Part shown: piece by piece, positions 1-9,900 of the stretch
Layout: the number at the start of each line of letters is the position of its first letter
Position numbering within the stretch: position 1 is the stretch's first letter
Origin: Isotricha intestinalis
Lineage: Eukaryota > Ciliophora > Litostomatea > Vestibuliferida > Isotrichidae
Reading direction: 5' to 3'
Assembly: GCA_023807065.1 (NCBI GenBank)
Contig: JAJJLU010000331.1
Location: forward strand, 1-64,000
Length of the DNA stretch: 64,000 bases
The notes under the pieces: generated by a model
The model's database searches: none
What the model saw: the letters and a program-made list of their open reading frames with translations, nothing else
Told to the model about the DNA's origin: nothing
Translations under genes and position numbers: made by a program

Positions 1-35
1 CCCAATCCCCAATCCCCAATCCCCCAATCCCCAAT
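1..35. repeat. Telomere repeat, CCCCAAT type
   Basis: Five tandem units are read directly: a partial CCCAAT, two CCCCAAT, one CCCCCAAT and one more CCCCAAT, then the sequence turns into AT-rich DNA. The complementary strand is ATTGGGG repeats running 5' to 3' outward, as expected for a left chromosome end. The unit resembles ciliate TTGGGG telomeres with an extra A/T per unit. The one CCCCCAAT unit suggests slightly imprecise telomerase copying or a sequencing slip. Confidence 0.93.
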
Positions 36-343
36 AAATATTAATATTAGTAATTATTATTAATCAAAAAAATTTTTTTTTTATTCTCAATATTATTTAT
101 TATATTTTTCACTAAAAATATTTATTTTATTATAAATTAAAATGTGAAGAAATACTAATAAAAAATTGATTTTTATTAATTTATTTTATTCATCAAAAAA
201 AATAAAAAAAAAATATCACTAAAAAAATTTAAATCTCAGATTCTTAAATAATAAAACATTGTTTTATACAAAATTTTTTTCAAGAACTAAATCTTCAAAA
301 AATAAAAAAAAACATTAAATAACAAAACAAAACAAATTTACTA
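36..343. other. Subtelomeric AT-rich spacer
   Basis: About 300 bp of almost pure A/T with many homopolymer runs lies between the telomere and the stop codon of the first gene. No open frame, RNA gene or repeat family was seen. It must hold the 3' end of the transcript of the minus-strand gene at 344. Confidence 0.6.
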
Positions 344-2602
344 TTATATATTTTTTTTCTCATCTAATTCGATAAGTTGTTTAATAAAAAAAGTTAAATT
401 ACACATCATTTCAGTTTCACTGATACCAATATTTATTCGATTTTCAATTGTAATATAATTATCTTCAATTTCTTCCCAATAAAATACATTTTTATTATTT
501 AATTTATCAATATCTTCATTATTTAAATTATTTATTTTTAAATCAATTTTTATTTTCATTCCATTTCCAATAAATGAAGGATTACAAGTTAAATAACCTA
601 ATTTTTTATTAAATTCAAAATTTATTTCTCTTCCAAATTCATTTAATATTTTTATTATATGAATGAAATTTTTATCAATTTCTTCTGGACTTTCAAATTT
701 TTCTATTTTTAAAAATAATTTAAAATGATCTAAGTCATTTATTATTCCAAAAAGATATTCAAAATCACAATCTATTATTCCTCTAAATTTAGGATAATTA
801 GGATAATATTTTTTAAATTTATTATTATATAATATAGGAATTTCATTTTCTTCTATTATTTTTTTTGCTGTTTCATCTTCTAAAGAATAATAAGTTCCTA
901 TAAAATTTTTAGAATTTATTTTATCAAGCGCATTCTTAATAATATTTTCAACTTTCTCTAAATTATCTTTAAAGTATATGTTACTTGAAAAAGGAATATT
1001 TTTTAAATTTCTATAAACATTAACTTCTAAGTTTTTAATTCTTTCAATATCACTTTTATTTAATTCTTCATAATTATCAAAATTTTCAGGTTTTGATATA
1101 TGATAGTTATCTTCAAGATTAAATAATTGAGAAAAAAGTGTATATTTAAGAATAAAAGGGGAAAAAGCATAATATTCAAATTTATCATATAATAAAGGAA
1201 AATTATTATTTTCATTTTTAATATAAAGATCAAGTACATTGTTAATTGTTCTTTTATATGGTGAAAAAACATTTTTTAATTTATCAAATGATGAATCATA
1301 AGCTAATTTAATATAATTGTCTTCTTTTAAATTTAATTTTTTTAATTCTGTTTTTTTATTTTCTTCACATAATTTAATTAAATCAAAAAATTTTCCAAAA
1401 AATTTAATCATAAATTCAACTTGACTTTCTTCTTTTAAATGACAATCTTGATAAGTCATAAAAGTATCTTTTGACTGTAAAGTTTTAGTGAAATGTAAAT
1501 TTTCAACTTCATCTTTAAATTTTTCTAAATTTATTCTATTAATTTCAGCATAAATTCTAAATCCTCCTCCTAATAAAGATATATTTGAAGTAATATAACC
1601 ATATTTACAACTCATAAATTCAATTCCCAAAGAAATTCTTTTCATTATTTTTATTCCTTTGTTATATAAATTTATAATATTTAAATTTCCTTTTTCTTTT
1701 TCACCTTTTATCCATAATTTAAAATGATTTGAAAAATTAATAAGAATTATTATTGAGCCATCCTTATTTGAAAAAATTGCTCTATTTGATTCATCATATG
1801 ATTCATCTATTAAAGCTGCTTTTTCCATAAAATCTAATTCTTCTCTTAATTGAGGTTCATTTTCAATTAATGATAAAAAATTATATATTTCTTTGAAATC
1901 TTCTTCAAAATATCCTTCTTTTTTCATTTTTAATATTTCTTTAGTTATTACTTTTCTTATTTGCATTTTATTACCATAATTACAATTAATTGAATAACCA
2001 TCTAAATTTCTATTAAATTCAAATAAAACTCTGTTTAAATGATCTTTTAATTCATTAAATATGTAAACTTCATTTTCATCACAATAACTTATTGAGTTAA
2101 TATCTAAAGAAAATTTAGGTAAATGTTTTTTAGAAATATTATGGACATCACAAATAATATTATTTAATAAATCTTCGAAAGTATTCACACAATCATCATC
2201 AACAATACAACATCCAATTTTATCATCTCTTGAATTATTTGATAATTTAGTTAAATCATTTATATTATTATTATATAATGTTTTTTTAGTTTTTATTTTA
2301 TTCCACATTTCTTTAGTTAAATATTTACTTAAAACATTATTGGTTTTAAATTTTGGATATTTCACTATTGGAATACCTTGAGGATAAGGAGGAGGAACAT
2401 TAATATTATTTTTTGTTTTTTCATCTTCTGATAAAAGACCTGTTAAATATTTTATCATAAATATTATTGGATTTTCTATTTGAGATTGAATTAATGAATT
2501 TGTCATTTCTGCTATTATTTTTTCAAGTTGAAATTTTTTAATATAATTTTCATATACATCTTTCTTTGATTTTATGGTTGATGAATTATGGGGGTTACTC
2601 AT
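344..2602 (-). CDS. Tandem guanidino-kinase-fold protein with RIIa-like docking motif; both active sites degenerate
   Basis: This 752-aa protein has two arginine/creatine-kinase-fold domains in tandem. Residues 24-58 resemble a RIIa/Dpy-30 dimerisation-docking helix pair (QIENPIIFMIKYL). Domain 1 (about 88-415) opens with LSKYLTKEMWNKIKTKKT, close to the N-terminal arginine-kinase helix, and has RNLDGYSIN at 198-206. Domain 2 (about 430-750) has GTYYSLEDET (569-578) and the end motif IENRINIGISE. Catalytic positions are lost in both copies (Limulus arginine kinase numbering). Domain 1: R124 to L193, R126 to E195, E225 to S291, R229 to K295, C271 to N340. Domain 2: R124 to E526, R126 to N528, E225 to L624, R229 to K628, C271 to N674. 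Phosphotransfer is therefore unlikely; a structural or sensing role in the cilium is inference. It is the gene nearest the telomere. Confidence 0.85.
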   Translation of the reverse strand: MSNPHNSSTIKSKKDVYENYIKKFQLEKIIAEMTNSLIQSQIENPIIFMIKYLTGLLSEDEKTKNNINVPPPYPQGIPIVKYPKFKTNNVLSKYLTKEMWNKIKTKKTLYNNNINDLTKLSNNSRDDKIGCCIVDDDCVNTFEDLLNNIICDVHNISKKHLPKFSLDINSISYCDENEVYIFNELKDHLNRVLFEFNRNLDGYSINCNYGNKMQIRKVITKEILKMKKEGYFEEDFKEIYNFLSLIENEPQLREELDFMEKAALIDESYDESNRAIFSNKDGSIIILINFSNHFKLWIKGEKEKGNLNIINLYNKGIKIMKRISLGIEFMSCKYGYITSNISLLGGGFRIYAEINRINLEKFKDEVENLHFTKTLQSKDTFMTYQDCHLKEESQVEFMIKFFGKFFDLIKLCEENKKTELKKLNLKEDNYIKLAYDSSFDKLKNVFSPYKRTINNVLDLYIKNENNNFPLLYDKFEYYAFSPFILKYTLFSQLFNLEDNYHISKPENFDNYEELNKSDIERIKNLEVNVYRNLKNIPFSSNIYFKDNLEKVENIIKNALDKINSKNFIGTYYSLEDETAKKIIEENEIPILYNNKFKKYYPNYPKFRGIIDCDFEYLFGIINDLDHFKLFLKIEKFESPEEIDKNFIHIIKILNEFGREINFEFNKKLGYLTCNPSFIGNGMKIKIDLKINNLNNEDIDKLNNKNVFYWEEIEDNYITIENRINIGISETEMMCNLTFFIKQLIELDEKKNI

Positions 2603-2902
2603 TTATTTTTTATGATATTTATTTATTCGGATGAAAATTATTAATTTTTAAATTAATTTTTCTTTCATCAATAATTATAAAATAATATATTAATATATCA
2701 ATTTATTAAATTAATCACACTAAAATCAAAATATGAAATAGGTGATTTACTTAAGATTTTTAAAATCTAACTAAATATATTTATTTTTTTTCTTATTTTT
2801 AAAATATTTTTATTTGTTTATTTTAAAAATATTTAACCTGAATTTTATCAATCGAATATTAATAAATCATATTATAATATTATTTTAAAAAAAAAATTAA
2901 AT
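2603..2902. other. Intergenic spacer, nothing recognised
   Basis: About 300 bp of AT-rich DNA lies between two minus-strand genes. It should contain the promoter of the 344-2602 gene and the 3' end of the 2903-4552 gene. No motif stands out. Confidence 0.5.
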
Positions 2903-4552
2903 TTAATTTTCATTAATTTGACGACCTCCATTCTCATTTCTACTCCCATGAAAAGAAGAAGCAATATAATCTTTATTAATATAACTTTGTAATTGAATAG
3001 GAAATAAATCCAAATATTCTTCTTTATCATTAAATTCACCAATTTGAATTAATTTTTCAATATTAATTGAATTTTTAATTATATCTTCACAACTTAAAGT
3101 ATTAAAAACTAATTCTTGGCAATCATTTAAAAATTTAGCTTTTGGATTATCAGTGAAACAAACAGAACATAATAAATCAAAAAATTTTAATTTAGGGAAA
3201 TTTAACATTACTTTTGGCTTTCTAAAATTAGGACCATTAAAATTTCCATTATTATTACTATTATTATAAGATAAATTTAAATTATTTTGATTAATATTAT
3301 TATTATTATTATTATTATCATTATTTTTTTTATTCATCACTTCTATATTATTCTTTTTTGAAGAACTTTTAAGTAAATTTAAAGCTTTATTATTCCCAGT
3401 AAATTGTTTAAGCATCATTTGACTAGAATTTGTCAATTTATTAATATAATTTTTATTAAAATTATCAGGATATAAAACAGAATGTTTAAGACATCCTTTA
3501 TAAACTCCTTTTTTAGGATTAAATATACCAGTGATAATTTCATAAAAAAAAAATTGTTCATTATATGCAGAAATAATAAAACTACCAATAAAATTTAAAA
3601 ATGATAAAACTCCACCAATGTTAGCACAAACTTCTTGTAATTTTTGGTATTTTCTTTCATATCTTTGTCTTTGCCCTTTATTTATAGAAAAAAAAAATCC
3701 TCCTAATAATTGATTAAAATCTTTTCTTATATTAATTGAATATCTTGATTTTATTGGAAAAATAAATCCTTTATATTTTTGCTTTTTTTCAAAAACTAAA
3801 CCATTATCAGAATAATATGATATTTTCTCAAAAAAATAAGTTCTATTTGTCACAGTTCCTAAATTTAAATTCACACTTTCTTCTACGAAAGTTTTTAAAA
3901 GTGGATTTTTATGATTATAATTATTTACATAATGAGTTTGTGAAATAAGGTAAAATTCCAAAAAATGATTATTTAATTTATTTATTATTTCATCTTCTGA
4001 TTTACATGATAAATCTTTATTTTTATCACATAAATAAATTTCTAAATTTAAATATGAATATATTCCTTTTTCTAAGTCAGTTTTTATTCTTCCTTTTTCT
4101 GAAGGAACTAAACAATAAAATGATGAAATATTTTGAATTTTATCTACTTCTTTTATGGATTTATCTAAATTTTTTTCTGAACATTTTTCAATTTCTAAAT
4201 TTTTTTTTTCTATATCTAAATCATTTGATAAATTTACTTCATGATATGTTGCTACAAATTTTATTTCATTTTCATATATTTCAATATCTGAATTAATTTT
4301 AAATGCAAATAAGGAATTTGATATATTATAAGAAAATTCATCGATAAATGATTCTTCTTGAATTGCAATATATATGTTTTCTCTTGAAATTAATTTATAA
4401 CAAAAATATATTAATAATGCAAAGACTAAACCAAATACTAATAAAGAAAATAATGCTCCTATATATGTTTGATAACTTTTATGTCCTTTTATGTATAAAA
4501 CTTGAGATGGAGCTAAATAATCAAATGATTTTAAAAAACGAAAAAAACTCAT
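2903..4552 (-). CDS. Two-pass transmembrane protein of the ciliate 'putative transmembrane protein' type
   Basis: This 549-aa protein begins MSFFRFLKSFDYLAP. It has a strong membrane segment at about residues 30-53 (IGALFSLLVFGLVFALLIYF) and a second at about 309-330 (ANIGGVLSFLNFIGSFIISA). The roughly 250 residues between them would lie on one side of the membrane (lumenal or extracellular). A cytoplasmic tail follows with an Asn run near 407-430 and a conserved-looking end. The order short N-terminus, membrane segment, beta-rich domain, membrane segment and soluble tail is recurrent among uncharacterised ciliate membrane proteins; I know no assigned function. The ATG at 4552 is chosen because hydrophobic and conserved-looking sequence starts within 10 codons of it. 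Confidence 0.75.
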   Translation of the reverse strand: MSFFRFLKSFDYLAPSQVLYIKGHKSYQTYIGALFSLLVFGLVFALLIYFCYKLISRENIYIAIQEESFIDEFSYNISNSLFAFKINSDIEIYENEIKFVATYHEVNLSNDLDIEKKNLEIEKCSEKNLDKSIKEVDKIQNISSFYCLVPSEKGRIKTDLEKGIYSYLNLEIYLCDKNKDLSCKSEDEIINKLNNHFLEFYLISQTHYVNNYNHKNPLLKTFVEESVNLNLGTVTNRTYFFEKISYYSDNGLVFEKKQKYKGFIFPIKSRYSINIRKDFNQLLGGFFFSINKGQRQRYERKYQKLQEVCANIGGVLSFLNFIGSFIISAYNEQFFFYEIITGIFNPKKGVYKGCLKHSVLYPDNFNKNYINKLTNSSQMMLKQFTGNNKALNLLKSSSKKNNIEVMNKKNNDNNNNNNNINQNNLNLSYNNSNNNGNFNGPNFRKPKVMLNFPKLKFFDLLCSVCFTDNPKAKFLNDCQELVFNTLSCEDIIKNSINIEKLIQIGEFNDKEEYLDLFPIQLQSYINKDYIASSFHGSRNENGGRQINEN

Positions 4553-4731
4553 TTTTTAATTATTTAAAAAGAATTTGATTTATAAAAAGAAAAATAATTA
4601 TTTTTCTTAAATTACTTAGTATAATAATATCAAATTAAATAAAATCGTTAGATTAATCAAAAAAAATGAAATATAAAAAATATTATATATATAAAAAATA
4701 ATAATTGCTTATTTTTTAAATAAAAAAACTT

Positions 4732-6917
4732 TTACCCTGATTTCAAAGTATCAATAATACTTAATTTTCCTTTAATACTATTAATAAGTAGATCACTTAA
4801 ATGATTGCTTAAATCAGGATTTTTAATAGAACCTCCTTTAAGTTTTAAAATTTCTTCATCTCTTTTTGCTTTTTCTTCAATATATTTAATTTTACTTTGT
4901 ATAACTTCAATATTTTCAAATTTATTTCCAGTTTTATTTGCTAATTTATCCCAATTAAAATAATTAATAACATTATTTTTATTTGGTTTTTTTTCTCTTA
5001 AAACTTTTAAATAATCGAAATCTTTTGGTAATTTTTTGGGAAATTTTCTTATTATTATATTAATTCTTTTACTTTTATTATTATGATGAATATTTATTTC
5101 ACTTATTGATCTTAACATTCTTTCATAATTTTTTTCATAATCTTCATTACTTTTTAATATTTTATTTCCTTGTTTAAAATAAATATTTTCTTTTTTTCTT
5201 TTTTTTAAATATTTTAGTTTAATATATTTAACTCTTGCTTTTCCTCTTAAATTACTTATTCTAAATATTCTTTCTTTTCTTTCTCTTAATAATTTCATAT
5301 TAATTTTATTAATTTTTGGAACTTTTTCAACAGAATATTTTTCTCTTTGAATATAATTTATTTTTTTTTTTAATTTTTCATTTTCTTCATTTTCTTTTAT
5401 TTTATTTTCTTCATCTTTTAAAACTTTTAATATAGGACTTTTATATGTAGGAATTATTAAAGACCTATTTTTCCACATTTCTTTCATATTTTTAGTTTTT
5501 TCAATCATATCTTTTTTAACTAAAATTCTATTTTCTTCAAATTTTCTTTGTAATTCTTTTATTTCATCCTTAGATACTATTTTCTTTTTTTCTAATTTAA
5601 CTTTTTTAATTTCTCTATTTAATTCTGATTCATATTTATTTTTCATTTTATAAAATAAATATTCTCTCTCCTCATTTTTTGATTGAGCATTAATTAATTT
5701 TTTTGTTTTTTCTAATTGATTATTTATTTCTTTTTTTCTCTTTAAAATTAATTCTCTTTCTTTTTCTCTTTGAGACATTAAAAATTGTCTTTTTTTTTCT
5801 TTTTCTTTGTTTTCTAATTCATTTAATTTTTTAATTAATTTTTCTTTTGATTTTTCTAAATCATTTATTCTATTTTGTTTAGATATATTACTTTGTCTTT
5901 CTAATTCATAAATTCTTTCATTATTAAAATTATCATTTTCATATTTTTCTATAAATCCTTTTAAATTTAGTTGCTTATTTATTTTATTTTCTTCACTTAA
6001 AATATTATTTATTTGTAATTGAATATCTTCTAATTGATTATATAAAAGAATTTGTTTATTTTTTATTTTTTTTAATTCTTCATCTCTTAATTTTTTATTT
6101 AATTCTAATTGTTCTAAAGATTCATTTTCCATAACTATTTCATTTTGATTCAATTTATATAAATTATTTTTTATTCCTTCTTCTTTTCTTTTTAATTTAT
6201 GAATTGTTTTTAATGATTCACTATGATATATTTTATTTGATAATGGAATTGATGTTATATAAGATGAATTTTGAATTAAATCTGAAATATCTTTTTTATT
6301 CTAATTTAATAAAAAATTATTTTATTATATTTTACATTTGATATTTCTAATTCATTATTATTCATTTCATCTTGTATTTTTAATAATGAACTTTCGATTT
6401 GGTTTGATACTCCTTTTATTATATTGTTTGAAAATTCATTCAATTCTCTTTTTAAATATTTATTTGTTTCATTATCTATATAAAGATTTCTAAAATATTA
6501 TATAAATTAATTTTACTCTTTATTTTCAATATCATCTAATTTTCCTTTCTTGCTATTTTCATTTGTGTTTTTAATATTATCATCATTCTCACTATTATTT
6601 TCATTATTGTTTTCATTAATATTTTCATTATTTTCATTATTTGTTTCTATATTATTTTCAATATTTTCTTTATTATTTTCATTATCATCTTTTTGATTCT
6701 TTTTTAAATTTGTTATTTCTTTGACATGTTTATTTATTTCATTATCTTTTTTTTCCTTTCTATTTTTAACATTATCTCCTTTATTTTCTTTAGAATCACT
6801 AGTATTATTAATAACATCATCTTTTTTCTGACATTCATTAACATTAGGTATTTCTTCTTCATCAAAATAATCATTATTCATCTTTATTAAATTATTGTTA
6901 TTTAAATATAATTTCAC
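4732..6917 (-). CDS. Coiled-coil protein, three exons, unknown function
   Basis: Three minus-strand exons join cleanly: 6917-6517, 6489-6336 and 6300-4732, separated by introns of 27 and 35 nt. Both introns start GTAAAA and end AG, and both contain or create in-frame stops if retained. The product is about 707 aa. Exon 1 is acidic and Asn/Lys/Glu-rich low-complexity sequence. The third exon encodes a long charged coiled coil, then a basic segment and a short globular C-terminus ending in IDTLKSG. Functional family is not recognised; basal-body or cytoskeletal roles are common for such proteins but cannot be shown here. The start at 6917 gives MKLYLNNNNLIKMNND; an internal ATG at 6881 is an alternative. 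The gene is divergent from the 6977 gene, with only 59 bp between the two starts. Confidence 0.8.
6301..6335 (-). other. Intron, 35 nt
   Basis: The minus strand reads GTAAAATATAA...TTAAATTAG. Removal joins the frame ending ELEISN to NKKDISDLIQ. Retention introduces TAA codons. Confidence 0.85.
6490..6516 (-). other. Intron, 27 nt
   Basis: The minus strand reads GTAAAATTAA...ATTTTAG. Removing it joins exon 1 (401 nt, phase 2) to exon 2 and restores the frame; retaining it gives a TAA directly at the junction. Confidence 0.85.
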
Positions 6918-6976
6918 TATTTTAATTATTCATAAAAATTATATACATACATTTAAATTAAATATTTTTATTAAAA

Positions 6977-9900
6977 ATGTATGTTCAAAATAAACAATTA
7001 AGAAGAGCTTATAGTAAAAGTTTTTTCATTCCAAAATATTCTCATTATAGAGCAGTATCTCAAAATTATATTAATGATGGAAGTTTCTTTTTAAATGAAC
7101 CTACACAAAATATTATTTTACATACAAAAAATAACATCGATACTCTTCTTTCAAATTTAGGAGGTAGTAATAATTTAGAAAAAGAAATTAATTTAAATAA
7201 TCAAAATAAAATTTTAGTTAATCAAAATAATCTTTTTAAAGAAAGAAATGATAATTATAGATTAAAGAAATTTTATCATAAAATTCCTCATGTTACTAAA
7301 AAAGGTATAAATAATAATAATAATTATTATAAATGTTCTGGAATGAGAAACGGAAAAAATTATTTACAAAGAAATTTAAGCGCTAATCATTATAATAAAA
7401 ATGATATTTTAAATTTTGTTGATGATAGTATTAATTTTACCAATGAAAAAAATATTTTAAATAATTTTGATTTTGATCAAAGTAATTTTGATACTACTAA
7501 TTTTGGGAGAAATGATTTTAAAAATAATATTGAACAAATAGATAATATAAATTATGAAAATAATAATATGTATATAGATAATAAATTTGGAAATGTTAAT
7601 TATAATTATTCTAAAAACATAAATTTAAATGATAATAATTATTATAATGAAAGTAATGAAAGAAATAAATATGATAATAATAAAAGAAATAATTATGAAA
7701 ATGATATTATTAATATGAATTATGAAAAAAATGATATTAAAAACAATAATTATGAAATTAATAATTATACAAATAAAAATAAACAAAATAATAATATATA
7801 TGAAAACTCTAATAATAATTATGAACAAATAAATTATGAAAAGAATAATTTTAACAATTATAATAATGAAAATAATAATTTTGAAAATATTAATATTTTA
7901 GATAGTAATAATTTAGAAAAAACAAACTTTGAAAGTAATATTTTCCAAAAAAATAATTTTGAACCTTTTGAAATGAAGAAAGACAACGAAAAAAATAATA
8001 ATTATAATAATTTAAACAAAGCTAATAAAGAGAATAAAAATTATAATGAAAATAAAATTAATGAAAAAAAGAAAGATAATAAAAATAGTATCCAAGATAA
8101 TAAAAAAATTATCCAAGATAATAAAAATAATAAACAAACAAGTAATAGAGAAAAAAGTAATTCAGATCGTGTTAATCATAGAAAATTTCAAATTATAGAA
8201 AATAATAAAAAACAAAATAAAAAATTAGAAAATGAAGAAAACAAAATAAATAAAAAAAATGAAAAAGGAGAAAATAAGAAAATAAATTTAAAACCTTTAA
8301 AAAAATATTTACATATAACAAATGAAGCAAATATTAATCTTATTGAAAAAACAGAAAATCAAAAAATTCAAAGTTTAAAAAATAAAATTAAAAAAGAAAA
8401 AGAAGAAATAGAAATTAATTTAAAAAATATTAAAAATGATAAAAGTAAATTAGAACAAAATTATAATAATTTAATAAAAGAAAAAAAAGATATTGAATTA
8501 AAATTAACAAATGTAAGTAAAGAAAAAGTTAATTTACAAAAAGATTTAGAAGGAATAAATAAAGAGAAAGAAAATTTAAAAGTAGATTTAGAAAAAGTTA
8601 AAAAAGAAAATTTATATCTTAAAGAAAATTTCAATGGAATAAATGAAGAAAAATTAAATTTAGAAAAAGACTTTAATTTAATAAAAGATGAAAAAAATGA
8701 AATTTTAAATAATTTAAATACTTTAAAAAAAGAAAAAGAGATTTTAGAAAAAAATATTAATGATTATGAAAAAGAAAAATTAGAATTAAAGAGAAATTTA
8801 AATGAAAGTGAAAAAGAAAAAAATAATTTAAAAAATAATTATGAAGGATTAATAAAAGAAAAACAAAATTTAGAAAATAATATTTCAAATCTTAAAGGAG
8901 GAAATACTTCGATAAAAAATAATTTAGATAAAATATTAAATGAAAAAGAAGAAATACAAAAAAATTTAGATAATAAAAAAGAAGAAAATAATACTTTATT
9001 AAATAATATGAATATTATAAAAAATGAAAATGAAGAATTACAAAAAAATTTAAATAAAATAAAAGTAGAAAAAGAAAAATTAGAAATAAACTTAGATAAT
9101 TTAAATAATGAAAAAAATAGTTTAAATAAAAATTATAGTTTAATTCAAGGAGAAAATGAAAAATTACAAAAATATATTAATGATATAAAAAATGAGAAAG
9201 ATAATATATTAAATGACTTTGAGAAAATAAAAAAAGAAAAAAAAAATTTAGAAAATAATTTAAATGAAATAAAAGGAGGAAATGATAATAATATAAAACA
9301 AATAAATTTACTTGAAGAAGAAAAAAATATTCTTGAAAATAATATAAAAAAATTATCTTCAGAAAAAAATTCATTAGAAACAAAATTAAATGGTTTAACA
9401 AAAGAAAAAGAAAATTTATTAAATAATTATAATAATATAAATAATGAAAAAGAAACATTATTAAAAAATTATAATGAAATAAGTAAAGAAAAAGAAACTT
9501 TATTAAATAATTATAATAATATAAATAAAGAAAAAGAAAACTTTGTAAAACAAAATTTAGAATTAAATAAAGAAAAAAATGAATTAGAACAAAAAATAAA
9601 TAATTTAAATATAGAAAATAAGAAATATAAAAATAATATAGAAAATATTCAAAAGAATTTAAAAGAAGAAAAAGAAAAATATGAAAATGAAAAAAAAAAA
9701 ATAGAAAAACAATTAAATGAAGAAAAAGAAAAAGCAATTAATAATAAAAAAGATATGCAAAAATTATTATCAAATGAAAAAGATAGAATCTTAAAAGAAA
9801 AAGGAAAATCTCAAAAACTGTTTCAACAAGAAAAAGAAAAAATTATTTCAGAACAACAATTTTTAAGAAGACAAATTGAAAATGAAAAAGAAAGATTATA

